A stretch of 50,774 nucleotides of DNA from Clostridia bacterium. GTDB lineage: Bacteria > Bacillota > Clostridia > Oscillospirales > Acutalibacteraceae. This document shows positions 16,182 through 24,574 of this stretch, piece after piece (position 1 is the first letter of the stretch; each line of letters opens with the position of its first letter). Both the position numbers and the translations under genes were made by a program. The stretch is from positions 1-50,774 of the forward strand of contig JAFYVE010000010.1 in NCBI GenBank assembly GCA_017549285.1, in the 5' to 3' direction. Under the pieces are notes generated by a model. That model did not search any database, had not been told where the DNA came from, and saw nothing but the letters and a program-made list of their open reading frames with translations.

Positions 16182-17129
16182 ATGATCAAAGAAGCTATCG
16201 CTACAGCAGCAACGAGAGACGAAGCCATTCAGAAGGCTAAAGCTGCACTCAATGCGCCTCTTGACGCCGATGTCAAGTTTGAAATTATTCAGGATGCACA
16301 GAAAAAAGTGCTCGGTCTTTTCGGCGGTAAGGATGCAAAAGTCAGAGCTTATTATGAAGCTCCCGACGAAGTAAAAGCTGAACCCAAAAAGGTTGAATCA
16401 GCTCCCGCAAAAGCTCCCGTTAAAGCTCAGGAAGTTCCTGCAAAGAAGGAAGAAAAGAAGGAGTTAAGCTCCGAAGATGATGCAGCAATAAGAAATTATC
16501 TTACAACCATCATCAAAGGTATGGGTATTGAAGATATTCAGATCACATCCCACGAAGAAGACGAAGAAACAGTTTACGAGCTCATCACAAGTGAAAGCCA
16601 CGGCGCTCTTATCGGCCGTCACGGTGAAACACTTGATTCAATCCAGTATATCGTACGTCTTTTCGCAAACAAGAACACAAGCGGTAAAAAGAAGGTTTCT
16701 CTCAACGTAGGTGACTACAGAGAAAAGAGAGCAGAAAGCCTCAAGGAATTTGCAGCACGTTCAGCGGCTCAGGTTCTCAAATACGGCAGAAACGTAAAGC
16801 TCGATCCTATGAATCCTTATGAGAGAAGAATTATCCATACAGCTATTCAGGCTATTGAAGGTGTTACATCACACTCAGTAGGATATGATTCAGAAAGAAG
16901 AGTTATCATCACTCTTGAAGAAGGTGTTCAGCCCACACACGGTGACAGACGCAGAGGCGGCAACCGTGGAGGCAAAGGCGGTTACAACCGTGGCAGAGGT
17001 GGCAACAGAGGCGCTAAGCCCGCTTACAAGCCCGAAGTTGCAGCAGACAGAGCTCCCAGAAGTGATGTTGCAGGGTCATCAAGATACGGCAAGATTGAAG
17101 TAAAAAAAGCTCCTGCTGAAGAAGAATAA
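16182..17129 (+). CDS. jag: RNA-binding protein Jag/KhpB (Jag-N, KH, R3H) with Arg-Gly-rich tail
   Basis: Jag (KhpB) is an RNA-binding protein linked to cell elongation and division in Firmicutes. In 315 residues the Jag-N domain is at about 1-60 (ATRDEAIQKAKAALN, KKVLGLFGGKDAKVRAYYE). A linker rich in Ala, Pro, Lys and Glu follows. Next comes a KH domain with the GALIGRHGETLDSIQYIV loop (about 143-160), then an R3H domain (about 185-250, MNPYERRIIHTAIQ). A tail from about residue 251 carries many RG/GGN repeats (RRRGGNRGGKGGYNRGRGG). The Arg-Gly tail is not part of the usual short Jag and would add RNA contacts. It is the last gene of the operon, followed by a terminator. Confidence 0.93.
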   Translation: MIKEAIATAATRDEAIQKAKAALNAPLDADVKFEIIQDAQKKVLGLFGGKDAKVRAYYEAPDEVKAEPKKVESAPAKAPVKAQEVPAKKEEKKELSSEDDAAIRNYLTTIIKGMGIEDIQITSHEEDEETVYELITSESHGALIGRHGETLDSIQYIVRLFANKNTSGKKKVSLNVGDYREKRAESLKEFAARSAAQVLKYGRNVKLDPMNPYERRIIHTAIQAIEGVTSHSVGYDSERRVIITLEEGVQPTHGDRRRGGNRGGKGGYNRGRGGNRGAKPAYKPEVAADRAPRSDVAGSSRYGKIEVKKAPAEEE

Positions 17130-17176
17130 TCCGGGACTGCTCACTAAGCGAAGACCAAAAGAAACAAAACAAACAA

Positions 17177-17213
17177 AAAGCGGATTGCAGAGAACAACTT
17201 TGCAATCCGTTTT
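17177..17213 (+). terminator. Terminator of the rpmH-jag operon
   Basis: Stem CGGATTGCA (17181-17189) with TGCAATCCG (17201-17209), A-rich before and T-rich after. The stretch 17214-17310 holds no recognisable gene. Confidence 0.75.
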
Positions 17214-17310
17214 ATGTTTCTTTTTATCCGTTTTTTCCGTCTCAGCATATAAACATACGCTTATCGTCGGAAGAAAACGGATTCTTCATCTTATTGAGAC
17301 AGTCCCTGTT

Positions 17311-18015
17311 TCATGCATTCAATATCATCATAATAAGATACAGCAACGGCTGATGAACAACATATATTATCAGCGAATATCTTCCTATTGCAGAAAGTAC
17401 GGGAACCTTTATTGTGTAAAACTGTCGGGGTAATTTCTGATTTTTAATATAATACCCGATTGCCGTACCCGTTATAAAAACAAACAACCACGGCAACAAC
17501 GGGAAATAATCATAGCTTACAAATTCTTTGGTATGAAAGCCAAGAAGCCAAAGATTATCGTTTGCAGGGATAAAAGAATTAACAGCAATTTCTGATATTA
17601 CAGACAGAACAATGCCTGATATAAGAATAATCCACGCAGGTATTTTATCAGAAACCTTTTTTAAAAGCCCGTAAAGAAGCATACAGACGCCTAAAAGATG
17701 CAGAATACCGAAGATTATCGGCATATCGATAATAAATGTCACAACCGAAATTATAACGGCAATTACAAGCGTTTCCAGACCTCTTTTTATGTTGCTTTTT
17801 GAAAAATGAGAAGATATTCCGCAAAGCACAACAAATGTTGTGGCAGTTACAATCTGAACAACATCTGCAACCGTGTTATTGATATACTTATCGGGTACTC
17901 CGAGAAAATTGACGGCATCATAAAGAAAATGATATGCAACCATAAAAATGATTGCAAACCCTCTCAGACCATCAAGAATTTCAATCCGACCTTTTTTATC
18001 TTTCCTAATTTTCAT
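17311..18015 (-). CDS. Heparan-alpha-glucosaminide N-acetyltransferase-like (DUF1624) membrane acyltransferase
   Basis: A 234-residue integral membrane protein with about seven helices. The N-terminal segment RIEILDGLRGFAIIFMVAYH matches the catalytic-domain family of heparan-alpha-glucosaminide N-acetyltransferase (DUF1624, acyltransferase-3 like), including the His in MVAYHFLYD thought to act in acyl transfer. A second family feature is the FGILHLLGVCMLLYG helix. Bacterial members are mostly uncharacterised and may acylate cell-surface sugars. The start ATG overlaps the stop of the upstream gene (TAATG), placing it third in a minus-strand operon starting at 20137. Confidence 0.8.
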   Translation of the reverse strand: MKIRKDKKGRIEILDGLRGFAIIFMVAYHFLYDAVNFLGVPDKYINNTVADVVQIVTATTFVVLCGISSHFSKSNIKRGLETLVIAVIISVVTFIIDMPIIFGILHLLGVCMLLYGLLKKVSDKIPAWIILISGIVLSVISEIAVNSFIPANDNLWLLGFHTKEFVSYDYFPLLPWLFVFITGTAIGYYIKNQKLPRQFYTIKVPVLSAIGRYSLIIYVVHQPLLYLIMMILNA

Positions 18016-18506
18016 TAATTCTCAAGGTCCATTTCCATATGAGTGAATTTCTGTCCCCACGCATTAGCCCATTTTTCGCAGTAAAGCTTATAATAAGAAA
18101 TGTTTTTCTTCTTTCTGTATCCGCCGAATACGTTACACCATATTGCAGAAGGAATCGCAATAACAATATAGTACAAAGGTCCGAGAAGAAGGCATTGCCA
18201 GGTATGACCGTATTCGTGGATACGGGTATTGTATGTCCACTTTTTGCTTTTGTGTTGGTCTTTCATAAAAATAAACAGACCGAGTGACAGACCACCCTGA
18301 TTCCACGGAAGATATACAATATATGAATAACCGAAACGCTGCCAACGGCGTTTTTTTATTTTTGTGCAGATAAGAAAAATAATTCCGCCGATAATATTTA
18401 CGGGCAGTCCCCATGTCCACTGAACAAAATAGAAAAGAAAATCAAGAATGCTGTTTTTTGTATTTTTTTCTTTTTTGTCGGGAGCCTTTTTTGTTATATC
18501 AATCAT
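18015..18506 (-). CDS. Membrane protein with HEYGH zinc-peptidase-like motif, unknown function
   Basis: 163 residues, with one or two N-terminal membrane helices (about 24-47), a short loop with a candidate re-entrant segment, then RIHEYGHTWQCLLLGPLYYIV. HEYGH is an HExxH motif, the zinc site of many metallopeptidases, and is followed at once by a hydrophobic helix and a PSAIWC turn. Similar HEYGHT.QS..LG proteins occur as uncharacterised genes in Clostridia and Bacteroidetes. Whether it binds zinc or cuts peptides is not known; no second metal ligand is evident. It overlaps the upstream transporter by 4 nt (ATGA) and the downstream acyltransferase by 1-2 nt, so the three are translated together. 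Confidence 0.6.
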   Translation of the reverse strand: MIDITKKAPDKKEKNTKNSILDFLFYFVQWTWGLPVNIIGGIIFLICTKIKKRRWQRFGYSYIVYLPWNQGGLSLGLFIFMKDQHKSKKWTYNTRIHEYGHTWQCLLLGPLYYIVIAIPSAIWCNVFGGYRKKKNISYYKLYCEKWANAWGQKFTHMEMDLEN

Positions 18507-20137
18507 TTTTTCTCATTCTCCTTTTCAACAAGAATATCATATCTGCCGTCTTCATTGAGTTCAAGCTTATATCCGTTTATTTCGCTCTTACCGAGCCATG
18601 TATTTTCGAGTTTCTGACCTGAAATGAGTTCAAATCTTTTAATCTGTTCTTTTGTAAGGCAGACACTTCCGTATTTATGCTTTGCTGCGACAGCGGCACG
18701 GATAAGAGTATGGTCTTCTTTTGTCATTTTAAAATTACGCAAAAGAATAAGTGAAATAATTGCCGCAACAATGGGAATTATCGCAACACAGATTCTTACA
18801 CCCGTAATTGCAGTTGAAGTCTGTGCAAAAAGAAGTCCTGTTGCCTTTTCATATTCTGCAACCGTGTCCCCTGTAACAAGACCGAAGCCCTGAAGAGTAA
18901 AACCTACAAGAGCCGCCATAACACCTGCTATACTCTTTTTTATAAGTGTGCTGAAAGTTGCAATAACGCCTTCCCTTCTTCTTCCGGTTATCATTTCATC
19001 AACGTCAGTAAGGTCGGGGAAAATATTTGTTGAAACAAAGCCGAGACCTGACATACCAAAGGGATAAAGCACCATACTCAGCATCATTAAAATTGTCCAC
19101 AGAGGTGATGTACCACCCGTCTGCATAATAAGACCGATTGCAAGACCTGCAACCATAAGAGGTGTTACAATACCACCGCACTTTTTCTTGCCGTGTTTCA
19201 TTGTAAGCGCATAATTAAGCGGAAATGCTGCTGCTTCGGCAACACCTGCAACCGCATTATAAAGAGCATATCTGTTATACTGATTTGCAAGATATTTGAT
19301 ATAGTAAACCTTGGAATTTGCATAAAATCCCGTTGCAAACTGATATGCAAGACTCATAAAGAAGTATTGTCTGAATGATTTGTTTTTAAATACAAGAACA
19401 TATTCTCTGATGATATATTTTATATCAAGAGGCTCATTTTTCATATTGAGTGAGCTTGGCTCTCTTGTTTTTGAATATGTAAGAAATACCGCTACAGAGA
19501 AAAAGAGCGATAAAACAAGACCGATAACAAGAAACGGCATTTTGTTCGCTGATGTAAGATTATCACTTGCACCGAAAATTGCAAAAATAACAACAGCAAT
19601 TCCGAATGCAGGAACCATACCTGCTGAATTGAAAAGATAGCCGACGGAATTATACTGTGTTCTCAGATTATATTCGGGAGCAAGTTCAGGAAGCATCGCA
19701 GTATGCGGAACACATATAACCGTAAATGCTGTCTTATAAAGCATATAAATAAGAGTGTAATAAACAACACAGAGTGCAGGGTTAAGTTTACCGTTAAGAC
19801 CGAATGAATTCCACATAAGAGTATATGAAACAAACATCAGAGGTAATCCCCACAGAAGATAACGTCTGTGCTTACCCGTTGCAGAACGTGTTCTGTCCGT
19901 TATAATACCCATTACAGGGTCTGTGACAGCATCCCATATTGTTGCAAGCATAACAATAATGCCTGCCTGCTGTAAAGATATATTTACAACGTCGGTCAGG
20001 AAAACGGTAAAATACATACTTATAATATAACCTGCTCCGCCGAGATACATATTTGCATAGCTGTAATTTATCATAGGCAGTATGGTTGTTTTGAAATCAC
20101 CCTGAACGCCTATCAGTTTTTTCAGTTTTTCACCCAT
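18503..20137 (-). CDS. GPH-family (MelB-like) sugar:cation symporter
   Basis: A 544-residue transporter with about 12 helices. The cytoplasmic loop DAVTDPVMGIITDRT..RSATGKHRRYLLWG is the hallmark of the glycoside-pentoside-hexuronide:cation symporter family. A cytoplasmic tail from about residue 465 carries a small globular region (NFKMTKEDHTLIRAAVAAKH...), common in clostridial members. The substrate is not predictable but is probably a glycoside or oligosaccharide. The ATG at 20137 has AGGAAGTGAG upstream, and the promoter lies at 20168-20196. First gene of an operon with the HEYGH protein and the acyltransferase-like protein. Confidence 0.88.
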   Translation of the reverse strand: MGEKLKKLIGVQGDFKTTILPMINYSYANMYLGGAGYIISMYFTVFLTDVVNISLQQAGIIVMLATIWDAVTDPVMGIITDRTRSATGKHRRYLLWGLPLMFVSYTLMWNSFGLNGKLNPALCVVYYTLIYMLYKTAFTVICVPHTAMLPELAPEYNLRTQYNSVGYLFNSAGMVPAFGIAVVIFAIFGASDNLTSANKMPFLVIGLVLSLFFSVAVFLTYSKTREPSSLNMKNEPLDIKYIIREYVLVFKNKSFRQYFFMSLAYQFATGFYANSKVYYIKYLANQYNRYALYNAVAGVAEAAAFPLNYALTMKHGKKKCGGIVTPLMVAGLAIGLIMQTGGTSPLWTILMMLSMVLYPFGMSGLGFVSTNIFPDLTDVDEMITGRRREGVIATFSTLIKKSIAGVMAALVGFTLQGFGLVTGDTVAEYEKATGLLFAQTSTAITGVRICVAIIPIVAAIISLILLRNFKMTKEDHTLIRAAVAAKHKYGSVCLTKEQIKRFELISGQKLENTWLGKSEINGYKLELNEDGRYDILVEKENEKK

Positions 20138-20167
20138 AAACTCACTTCCTGATGTTTACTTTTTTCC

Positions 20168-20196
20168 ATTATAGCACCATAGAATGATACAGTCAA
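20168..20196 (-). promoter_or_regulatory. Promoter of the GPH transporter / HEYGH / acyltransferase operon
   Basis: Minus strand TTGACT (20196-20191), 17-bp spacer, TATAAT (20173-20168). The -35 box directly abuts the terminator of the upstream gene, separating the two transporter genes into two units. Confidence 0.8.
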
Positions 20197-20201
20197 CAAC
20201 A

Positions 20202-20227
20202 AAAGGGACAGTATGAACTGTCCCTTT
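20202..20227 (-). terminator. Terminator of the second GPH-type transporter gene
   Basis: Perfect 11-bp stem AAAGGGACAGT / ACTGTCCCTTT with a 4-nt loop, then TTGTTGTT on the minus strand; 7 nt after the stop codon. Confidence 0.85.
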
Positions 20228-20234
20228 ATGATTA

Positions 20235-21749
20235 TTAATCTTTAATTTCTGTCTTTGTATATTCTGCAATTTCTTCCTGAGAAGCATTCTGCATAAATTC
20301 TGCTTTTGCTTTTCTTCTTTCAAACAGGTCTTTATACATCTGAGTTCTGACTTTACCTGAAAGAGGGTAGAAAAACTTGGGAACAATACCAAGGCTCGAA
20401 GAAATGATAGGAATACCTGTACCGAGAGCAAAAATCCACCATTTTGTCTTGTCTGTCTGAGTACCTACTTCCTTACCCTGAATATATCCGATTTTGTCCA
20501 TTACTATGTTTGTTACAAAACTCATAACAGCCTGCTGGATTTTGCTGATTGTTGACATTGTAACACCGGTCATAGCTTCTGAACGGTAACCGTTTTTCCA
20601 TTCGCAATAGTCCATTGACTCGTTGCTGATTTCTGCAGGAATAACACGTCTGAGACCGTAAACGCACATCTCGAAAATTTCTTCAAGTCCCATAAGGGGA
20701 AGAATGACGCCTTTACGCATAAAGTTCTTGTTGATTGAACCTATGCCGAAAACTGTAAGCCACAGCATATCAGTCCATGCATCCTCAAAAATCCACAGAG
20801 CCTTTGTTGAAAATCTCTTTCTGAGGGGTTCAACGAAGCTGTAAGAAATAAACTTAACGGGGAAAGCGGGAATACCGACGATGGTTTTCCATGTAATCGA
20901 ACCGATAACATCAACATAGAAGTTTGTTCGGCTCTTGCTGATTGAGAAGCCTGAAAGGAAATTTGAAATCAGGCAGATAAGCATAGGCTTGTTGTTGATA
21001 ACTGATTTCAGTGACTGCTTGACTGTAGGTTTACTGATAGTCTGCCTTACACGCTCTTTACTGTGCATGTAATAGTAAAGAACAAACACAACTGAAAGTG
21101 CGGAACAGCCAATACCGAATACAGCAAAAAGTTTAGGAAGTTCAACCTTGACAACCTTATTGATTACAAGGTCATAGAAAATACCGAAAATCTGTTTCGG
21201 AAGGTCTTCACAGACATGGCTGGCAAGGTTTGCAAGGGCTATGAGTCGGGATCGTTCAATCGGCTCAGGCGTCATGGTTGACAGGAAGCCCGTTTTGGCA
21301 ACAGCCGTGAATGTTGTTGCAGTTTCCGTAATAAGTGACATTGCGAAGAAGAAAATGAACTTCGGAAGATAGTCACCGGGGGTATTCGGGAAGATAAAAG
21401 GAATCAGCCAGTACCACATACCGAGAAGTGAAAGGGGAATTTCTCCGAGAAGAACATAAGGTTTGAATTTACCCCATCTTGTTCTTGTCTTTTCAACGAT
21501 AACACCGATGAAGGTGTCATTGATAGCATCCCATACTGTTGAAATTGATGACTGAAGTGCCAGCAGACCGAAGTCAATCTTGACGACATCATATATGTAA
21601 CGCTCTTTGAAATCATCAATATTCATTGATGCAGCAGCATCGTTAAGGACGTATGCAAGTGTTTCGCGTTTACCGACGTATCGTCTGTTTTTAAGCACGA
21701 CGGAACTGTCGGTTTCAGCCAGAACAGTATTAGTTTTTGTCTCCGGCAT
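20235..21749 (-). CDS. GPH-type MFS sugar transporter
   Basis: A 504-residue multi-pass protein of the same superfamily as its neighbour. The family loop appears as DAINDTFIGVIVEKT..RTRWGKFKPYVLLGE, with the Asp pair and the GK(F/H)RP element. Compared with typical MelB proteins it has an extended hydrophilic N-terminus (about 35 residues) and a longer C-terminal tail rich in charged residues (ERRKAKAEFMQNASQEEIAEYTK). No substrate is suggested by the sequence. Single-gene unit closed by a strong terminator. Its 5' region faces the promoter of the next transporter on the plus strand. Confidence 0.85.
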   Translation of the reverse strand: MPETKTNTVLAETDSSVVLKNRRYVGKRETLAYVLNDAAASMNIDDFKERYIYDVVKIDFGLLALQSSISTVWDAINDTFIGVIVEKTRTRWGKFKPYVLLGEIPLSLLGMWYWLIPFIFPNTPGDYLPKFIFFFAMSLITETATTFTAVAKTGFLSTMTPEPIERSRLIALANLASHVCEDLPKQIFGIFYDLVINKVVKVELPKLFAVFGIGCSALSVVFVLYYYMHSKERVRQTISKPTVKQSLKSVINNKPMLICLISNFLSGFSISKSRTNFYVDVIGSITWKTIVGIPAFPVKFISYSFVEPLRKRFSTKALWIFEDAWTDMLWLTVFGIGSINKNFMRKGVILPLMGLEEIFEMCVYGLRRVIPAEISNESMDYCEWKNGYRSEAMTGVTMSTISKIQQAVMSFVTNIVMDKIGYIQGKEVGTQTDKTKWWIFALGTGIPIISSSLGIVPKFFYPLSGKVRTQMYKDLFERRKAKAEFMQNASQEEIAEYTKTEIKD

Positions 21750-21860
21750 ATTTTCACCGCCTTATATTTTATATAAGTTATTATAATTGATAAAGAGAAT
21801 AATTGCAATAGTATTTCTTATCTTTTCATTAAAATAATATAACAAATATACAAAAACAAG

Positions 21861-21889
21861 TTGACTATTTATTCAGAGATTGATATAAT
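21861..21889 (+). promoter_or_regulatory. Promoter of the 628-residue MFS transporter
   Basis: TTGACT (21861-21866), 17-bp spacer, TATAAT (21884-21889). Confidence 0.8.
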
Positions 21890-21945
21890 TAACAAAGATA
21901 CAGTATAAACCAACTGTATATTTTCAAAGAAAGGACAGGTGTCAT

Positions 21946-23832
21946 ATGTCTGACAAAAAAGCAAAGTCCGGTGCAATGAAGCTTGACTATAAAAAAACCA
22001 TCCTTACAGGCTTTGGTTTTCTCGCAACATCAATTGCATGGGCAATTTATGACCCTTATATCACAAAAATCCTCAACAACCTTCTTTCATCAAATGCAAC
22101 GATTACGTCATGGAGTAATTATCTCGTTGAAAAGCTTCCAATTCTTGCAAGACTTGCGGAAGCTCAGGGTGAAGAAGTCGCTCTTGCAGGTGGCGGGTTC
22201 ACACTCGTACCGTTGTTCATCGGTTTCATTATGACTTTTGATAACATCTTCGGTGTTATCTTCCAGCCCACATTCGGCAAACTTTCAGACAGCTGCCATT
22301 CAAAACTCGGTAAGCGCCGTCCCTTTATAGTCGGCTGTGCTCCGATTTCGGCACTTCTGTTTTTCCTTATTCCCATTATCGCAAACGGAACAAAGTCACT
22401 CCCCCTTACAATGTTCTGCATCATTCTCTTCGTTTTCAGTATGTCACTCTGGCGTGCTCCCGTTGTTGCATTGATGCCTGACCTTACTCCCCCTGCTCTG
22501 AGAAGTGAAGGTAACGCAGTTATCAACCTTATGGGCGGTCTCGGCGGCGCAGTAGGTATGGTTGCAGGTACTCTTGCAATTGCACTCTGCACACTTTTCA
22601 CAGGTGCAACAAAAGCTCAGATTACAGCTAACGAAGCTCTTTCATTCCCCTATGTTTTCGCTATCGGTGCACTCGTTATGATTGCAGGTATGCTTGTTCT
22701 TCTCTTCTTTGTAAAGGAAGAAGACACAAGTATCAAGCTTAAAGGCGAAGCTAATGCTTATGCAGATGCAGCAGCAAGAAAAAAAGCCGAAAAAGAAGCA
22801 AAGAAAGCTGAAAAAGAAGCAAGAAAAGCTATGGTGCTTTCAAAGAGCGAAAGAAAGAGCCTTGTATTTATGCTCATCTGCCTCTTCTTCCTCTTCTGCG
22901 GTACAAACGCTATCACAACATTCTTCTCACTCTTTGCTCAGGAAATTCTTCATAAGATTACTTCCGAAGCTACAAAGCTTATGCTTATATTCCTTGTTTT
23001 CTCTGCTCTTGCAGCTATTCCCGCAGGTAAAGTGGGTAAGAAAATCGGCAGAAAGAAGACAATTATGGCAGGTCTTTGCGTATTCCTTGCAGCATTTATG
23101 ATTTTCTTCGGCATTTTTGTTGGTATGCTCGGTGCAAAGAATCTTTCAATCAACAATTACGTTACAGTAAACAATGCATATATTGCCGTAAACGATCAGA
23201 TCAACGGCTACAATGCTGTTCTTGCTGATGAAGCAAAGGAAAACGGAACGACTCTTACAGATGATGATGTTATCACAATGGATGGCTATATTGCATATCA
23301 CAACGCAATTGAAACAGGTGCAGATACTTCAGCATTTGTAAATTACGCTGAATTTGATAAGTATATTGCAGAAACAACAGGTGCTGATGCATCAGTTCTT
23401 CACGAAGGTGTTATGAACGTTGTAAAGGTTGTTCTTGAAACAGAAACAGCAAACTTCTCAGAAGCTATGCAGACAGTTTCAGATACAGTCAAGGATATCA
23501 CAAAGGTTCTCGGAATTCTCATATTCCCTGTTCTTGTTCTCGGCGGTGCTGCTAATATGTTCATCACTGTTAACACACTTCCCCTTGTTCTTGATATCGG
23601 CGGTATCGAAAAAGTCGGTACATTCACAGGCTATTACTACACCGCAACATTCTCAGCTCAGATTGCTTCTCCCATTCTTTACGGTTTCATTAGAATGTTT
23701 GCGGGAACTTATATGTCGCTGTTCTATTACAGCCCCGTTGCTTTCGTTATAGCCCTTGTTATGATTCTCTTCGTTAAACACGGTGAAGCTGTACCTGACG
23801 AAATAGTCAAGGCTGCAGCTCAGGATGATTAA
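21946..23832 (+). CDS. MFS transporter of the GPH/SLC45 (sucrose-type) branch with two large inserts
   Basis: 628 residues. The first half resembles sugar carriers of the SLC45/GPH type (GFGFLATSIAWAIYDPYITKIL; DNIFGVIFQPTFGKLSD...KLGKRRPFI). Two features enlarge it. A cytoplasmic Lys/Ala/Glu-rich helix at about 270-292 (KKAEKEAKKAEKEARKA) joins the halves. A hydrophilic segment of about 130 residues at about 400-530, with many Asn, Thr and Asp, is predicted outside the cell between helices of the second half. The segment could bind glycans or a partner; that is inference. The ATG at 21946 has AAAGGACAGG upstream. With two GPH carriers and a GH3 enzyme beside it, uptake of oligosaccharides is likely. 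Confidence 0.85.
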   Translation: MSDKKAKSGAMKLDYKKTILTGFGFLATSIAWAIYDPYITKILNNLLSSNATITSWSNYLVEKLPILARLAEAQGEEVALAGGGFTLVPLFIGFIMTFDNIFGVIFQPTFGKLSDSCHSKLGKRRPFIVGCAPISALLFFLIPIIANGTKSLPLTMFCIILFVFSMSLWRAPVVALMPDLTPPALRSEGNAVINLMGGLGGAVGMVAGTLAIALCTLFTGATKAQITANEALSFPYVFAIGALVMIAGMLVLLFFVKEEDTSIKLKGEANAYADAAARKKAEKEAKKAEKEARKAMVLSKSERKSLVFMLICLFFLFCGTNAITTFFSLFAQEILHKITSEATKLMLIFLVFSALAAIPAGKVGKKIGRKKTIMAGLCVFLAAFMIFFGIFVGMLGAKNLSINNYVTVNNAYIAVNDQINGYNAVLADEAKENGTTLTDDDVITMDGYIAYHNAIETGADTSAFVNYAEFDKYIAETTGADASVLHEGVMNVVKVVLETETANFSEAMQTVSDTVKDITKVLGILIFPVLVLGGAANMFITVNTLPLVLDIGGIEKVGTFTGYYYTATFSAQIASPILYGFIRMFAGTYMSLFYYSPVAFVIALVMILFVKHGEAVPDEIVKAAAQDD

Positions 23833-23861
23833 TCAGGCTTAATCATTAAATAAAAAATCAG

Positions 23862-23891
23862 GCGGACTGCAGATTAATTTCTGCAATCCGC
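23862..23891 (+). terminator. Terminator of the 628-residue transporter gene
   Basis: Stem GCGGACTGCAGA / TCTGCAATCCGC (one mismatch) followed by TTTTATTTTA. Confidence 0.8.
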
Positions 23892-23904
23892 TTTTATTTT
23901 ACTC

Positions 23905-24203
23905 TGATAAAAAACAAAAAGAAATAACCCTCAACCGCTTTTTTCATTCCTGCAGTTGAGGGTTATTTCTGTTCACTTTTGAAATCAAGTTTCATTTTTT
24001 ACCATCTCTTTCATAATATTTTTTGATACTCTTTCTTACTCTCACTGCTGAACTGAAACTTGCATTTTGAAAATCTATTTAATTCCCGTAAAGTGAGAAG
24101 CACTTTTGTTCTAATGCAGTTTTTCTGAAAAGTATCTTACGGCTCATTTATTGATTTTTATTGAGCCTTCGGTCAGCTGTACATTGGTATCACCCTTCCT
24201 TGT
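23905..24203 (-). ncRNA. Candidate small RNA or small-ORF transcript
   Basis: A transcription unit with no annotated gene. On the minus strand, TTGAAA (24238-24233), a 17-bp spacer and TATTAT (24215-24210) form a promoter. About 280 nt downstream a perfect 15-bp hairpin (23955-23969 with 23921-23935) is followed by TTTTTGTTTTTT, a strong terminator. The only reading frames are very short: MYS after a good AAGGAAGGGTGAT site, and a 22-codon frame starting MSRKILFRKTALEQK without a ribosome site. A structured RNA, or a leader-type peptide, is possible. Confidence 0.4.
23921..23969 (-). terminator. Strong hairpin terminator in the intergenic region
   Basis: Perfect 15-bp arms GAAATAACCCTCAAC / GTTGAGGGTTATTTC with T5GT6 on the minus strand. 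It closes the candidate small transcript. Confidence 0.75.
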
Positions 24204-24314
24204 GTCTATATAATAGCATAGATATTTACTCTTTTCAAGACGCAATACTGTACAAAGTTAACTAAATTTATTTGTTTATATCAGAGATTTTGTATATATT
24301 GTCATTATAAATTA

Positions 24315-24383
24315 TTGACAGATACAGATAAATATGCTATTATAAATATGTTGGGGCTTGTAAGAAGTTATCTTACAAGCCCC
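24315..24383 (+). promoter_or_regulatory. Promoter immediately followed by a perfect hairpin (tiny transcript or relic)
   Basis: TTGACA (24315-24320), 17-bp spacer, TATTAT (24338-24343), then ten bases later a perfect 13-bp hairpin GGGGCTTGTAAGA / TCTTACAAGCCCC (24353-24383) followed by GTTTTGTTT. Any transcript from this promoter would be about 40 nt long. Confidence 0.45.
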
Positions 24384-24387
24384 GTTT

Positions 24388-24572
24388 TGTTTACAATTCA
24401 GAATTTATCGGGATAGTTAGGAGTGTTGAGTTAGGAGTTAGGAGTTTCGGAAGTCCTGCGGACTTGGATTATAAAATCGGGGTTTAAGGGGCTTGCCCCT
24501 TCCTTCACTCCTCACTCATCATTCCTAACTCCTCACTTTGTAATTTGTCGAGGGAACCTCGACAAATTATTG
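24388..24572. repeat. MITE-like intergenic repeat, variant interior
   Basis: The ends match the repeat family: AATTCAGAATTTATCGGGAT on the left, and AAACAATAATTTGTCGAGG on the minus strand at the right, next to the GH3 stop codon. The interior differs from the full copies: it holds TTAGGAGT words on the left (24418-24447) and their complements ACTCCTAA-like on the right (24505-24535), plus GGGGCTTGCCCC. Confidence 0.6.
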
Positions 24573-24574
24573 TT

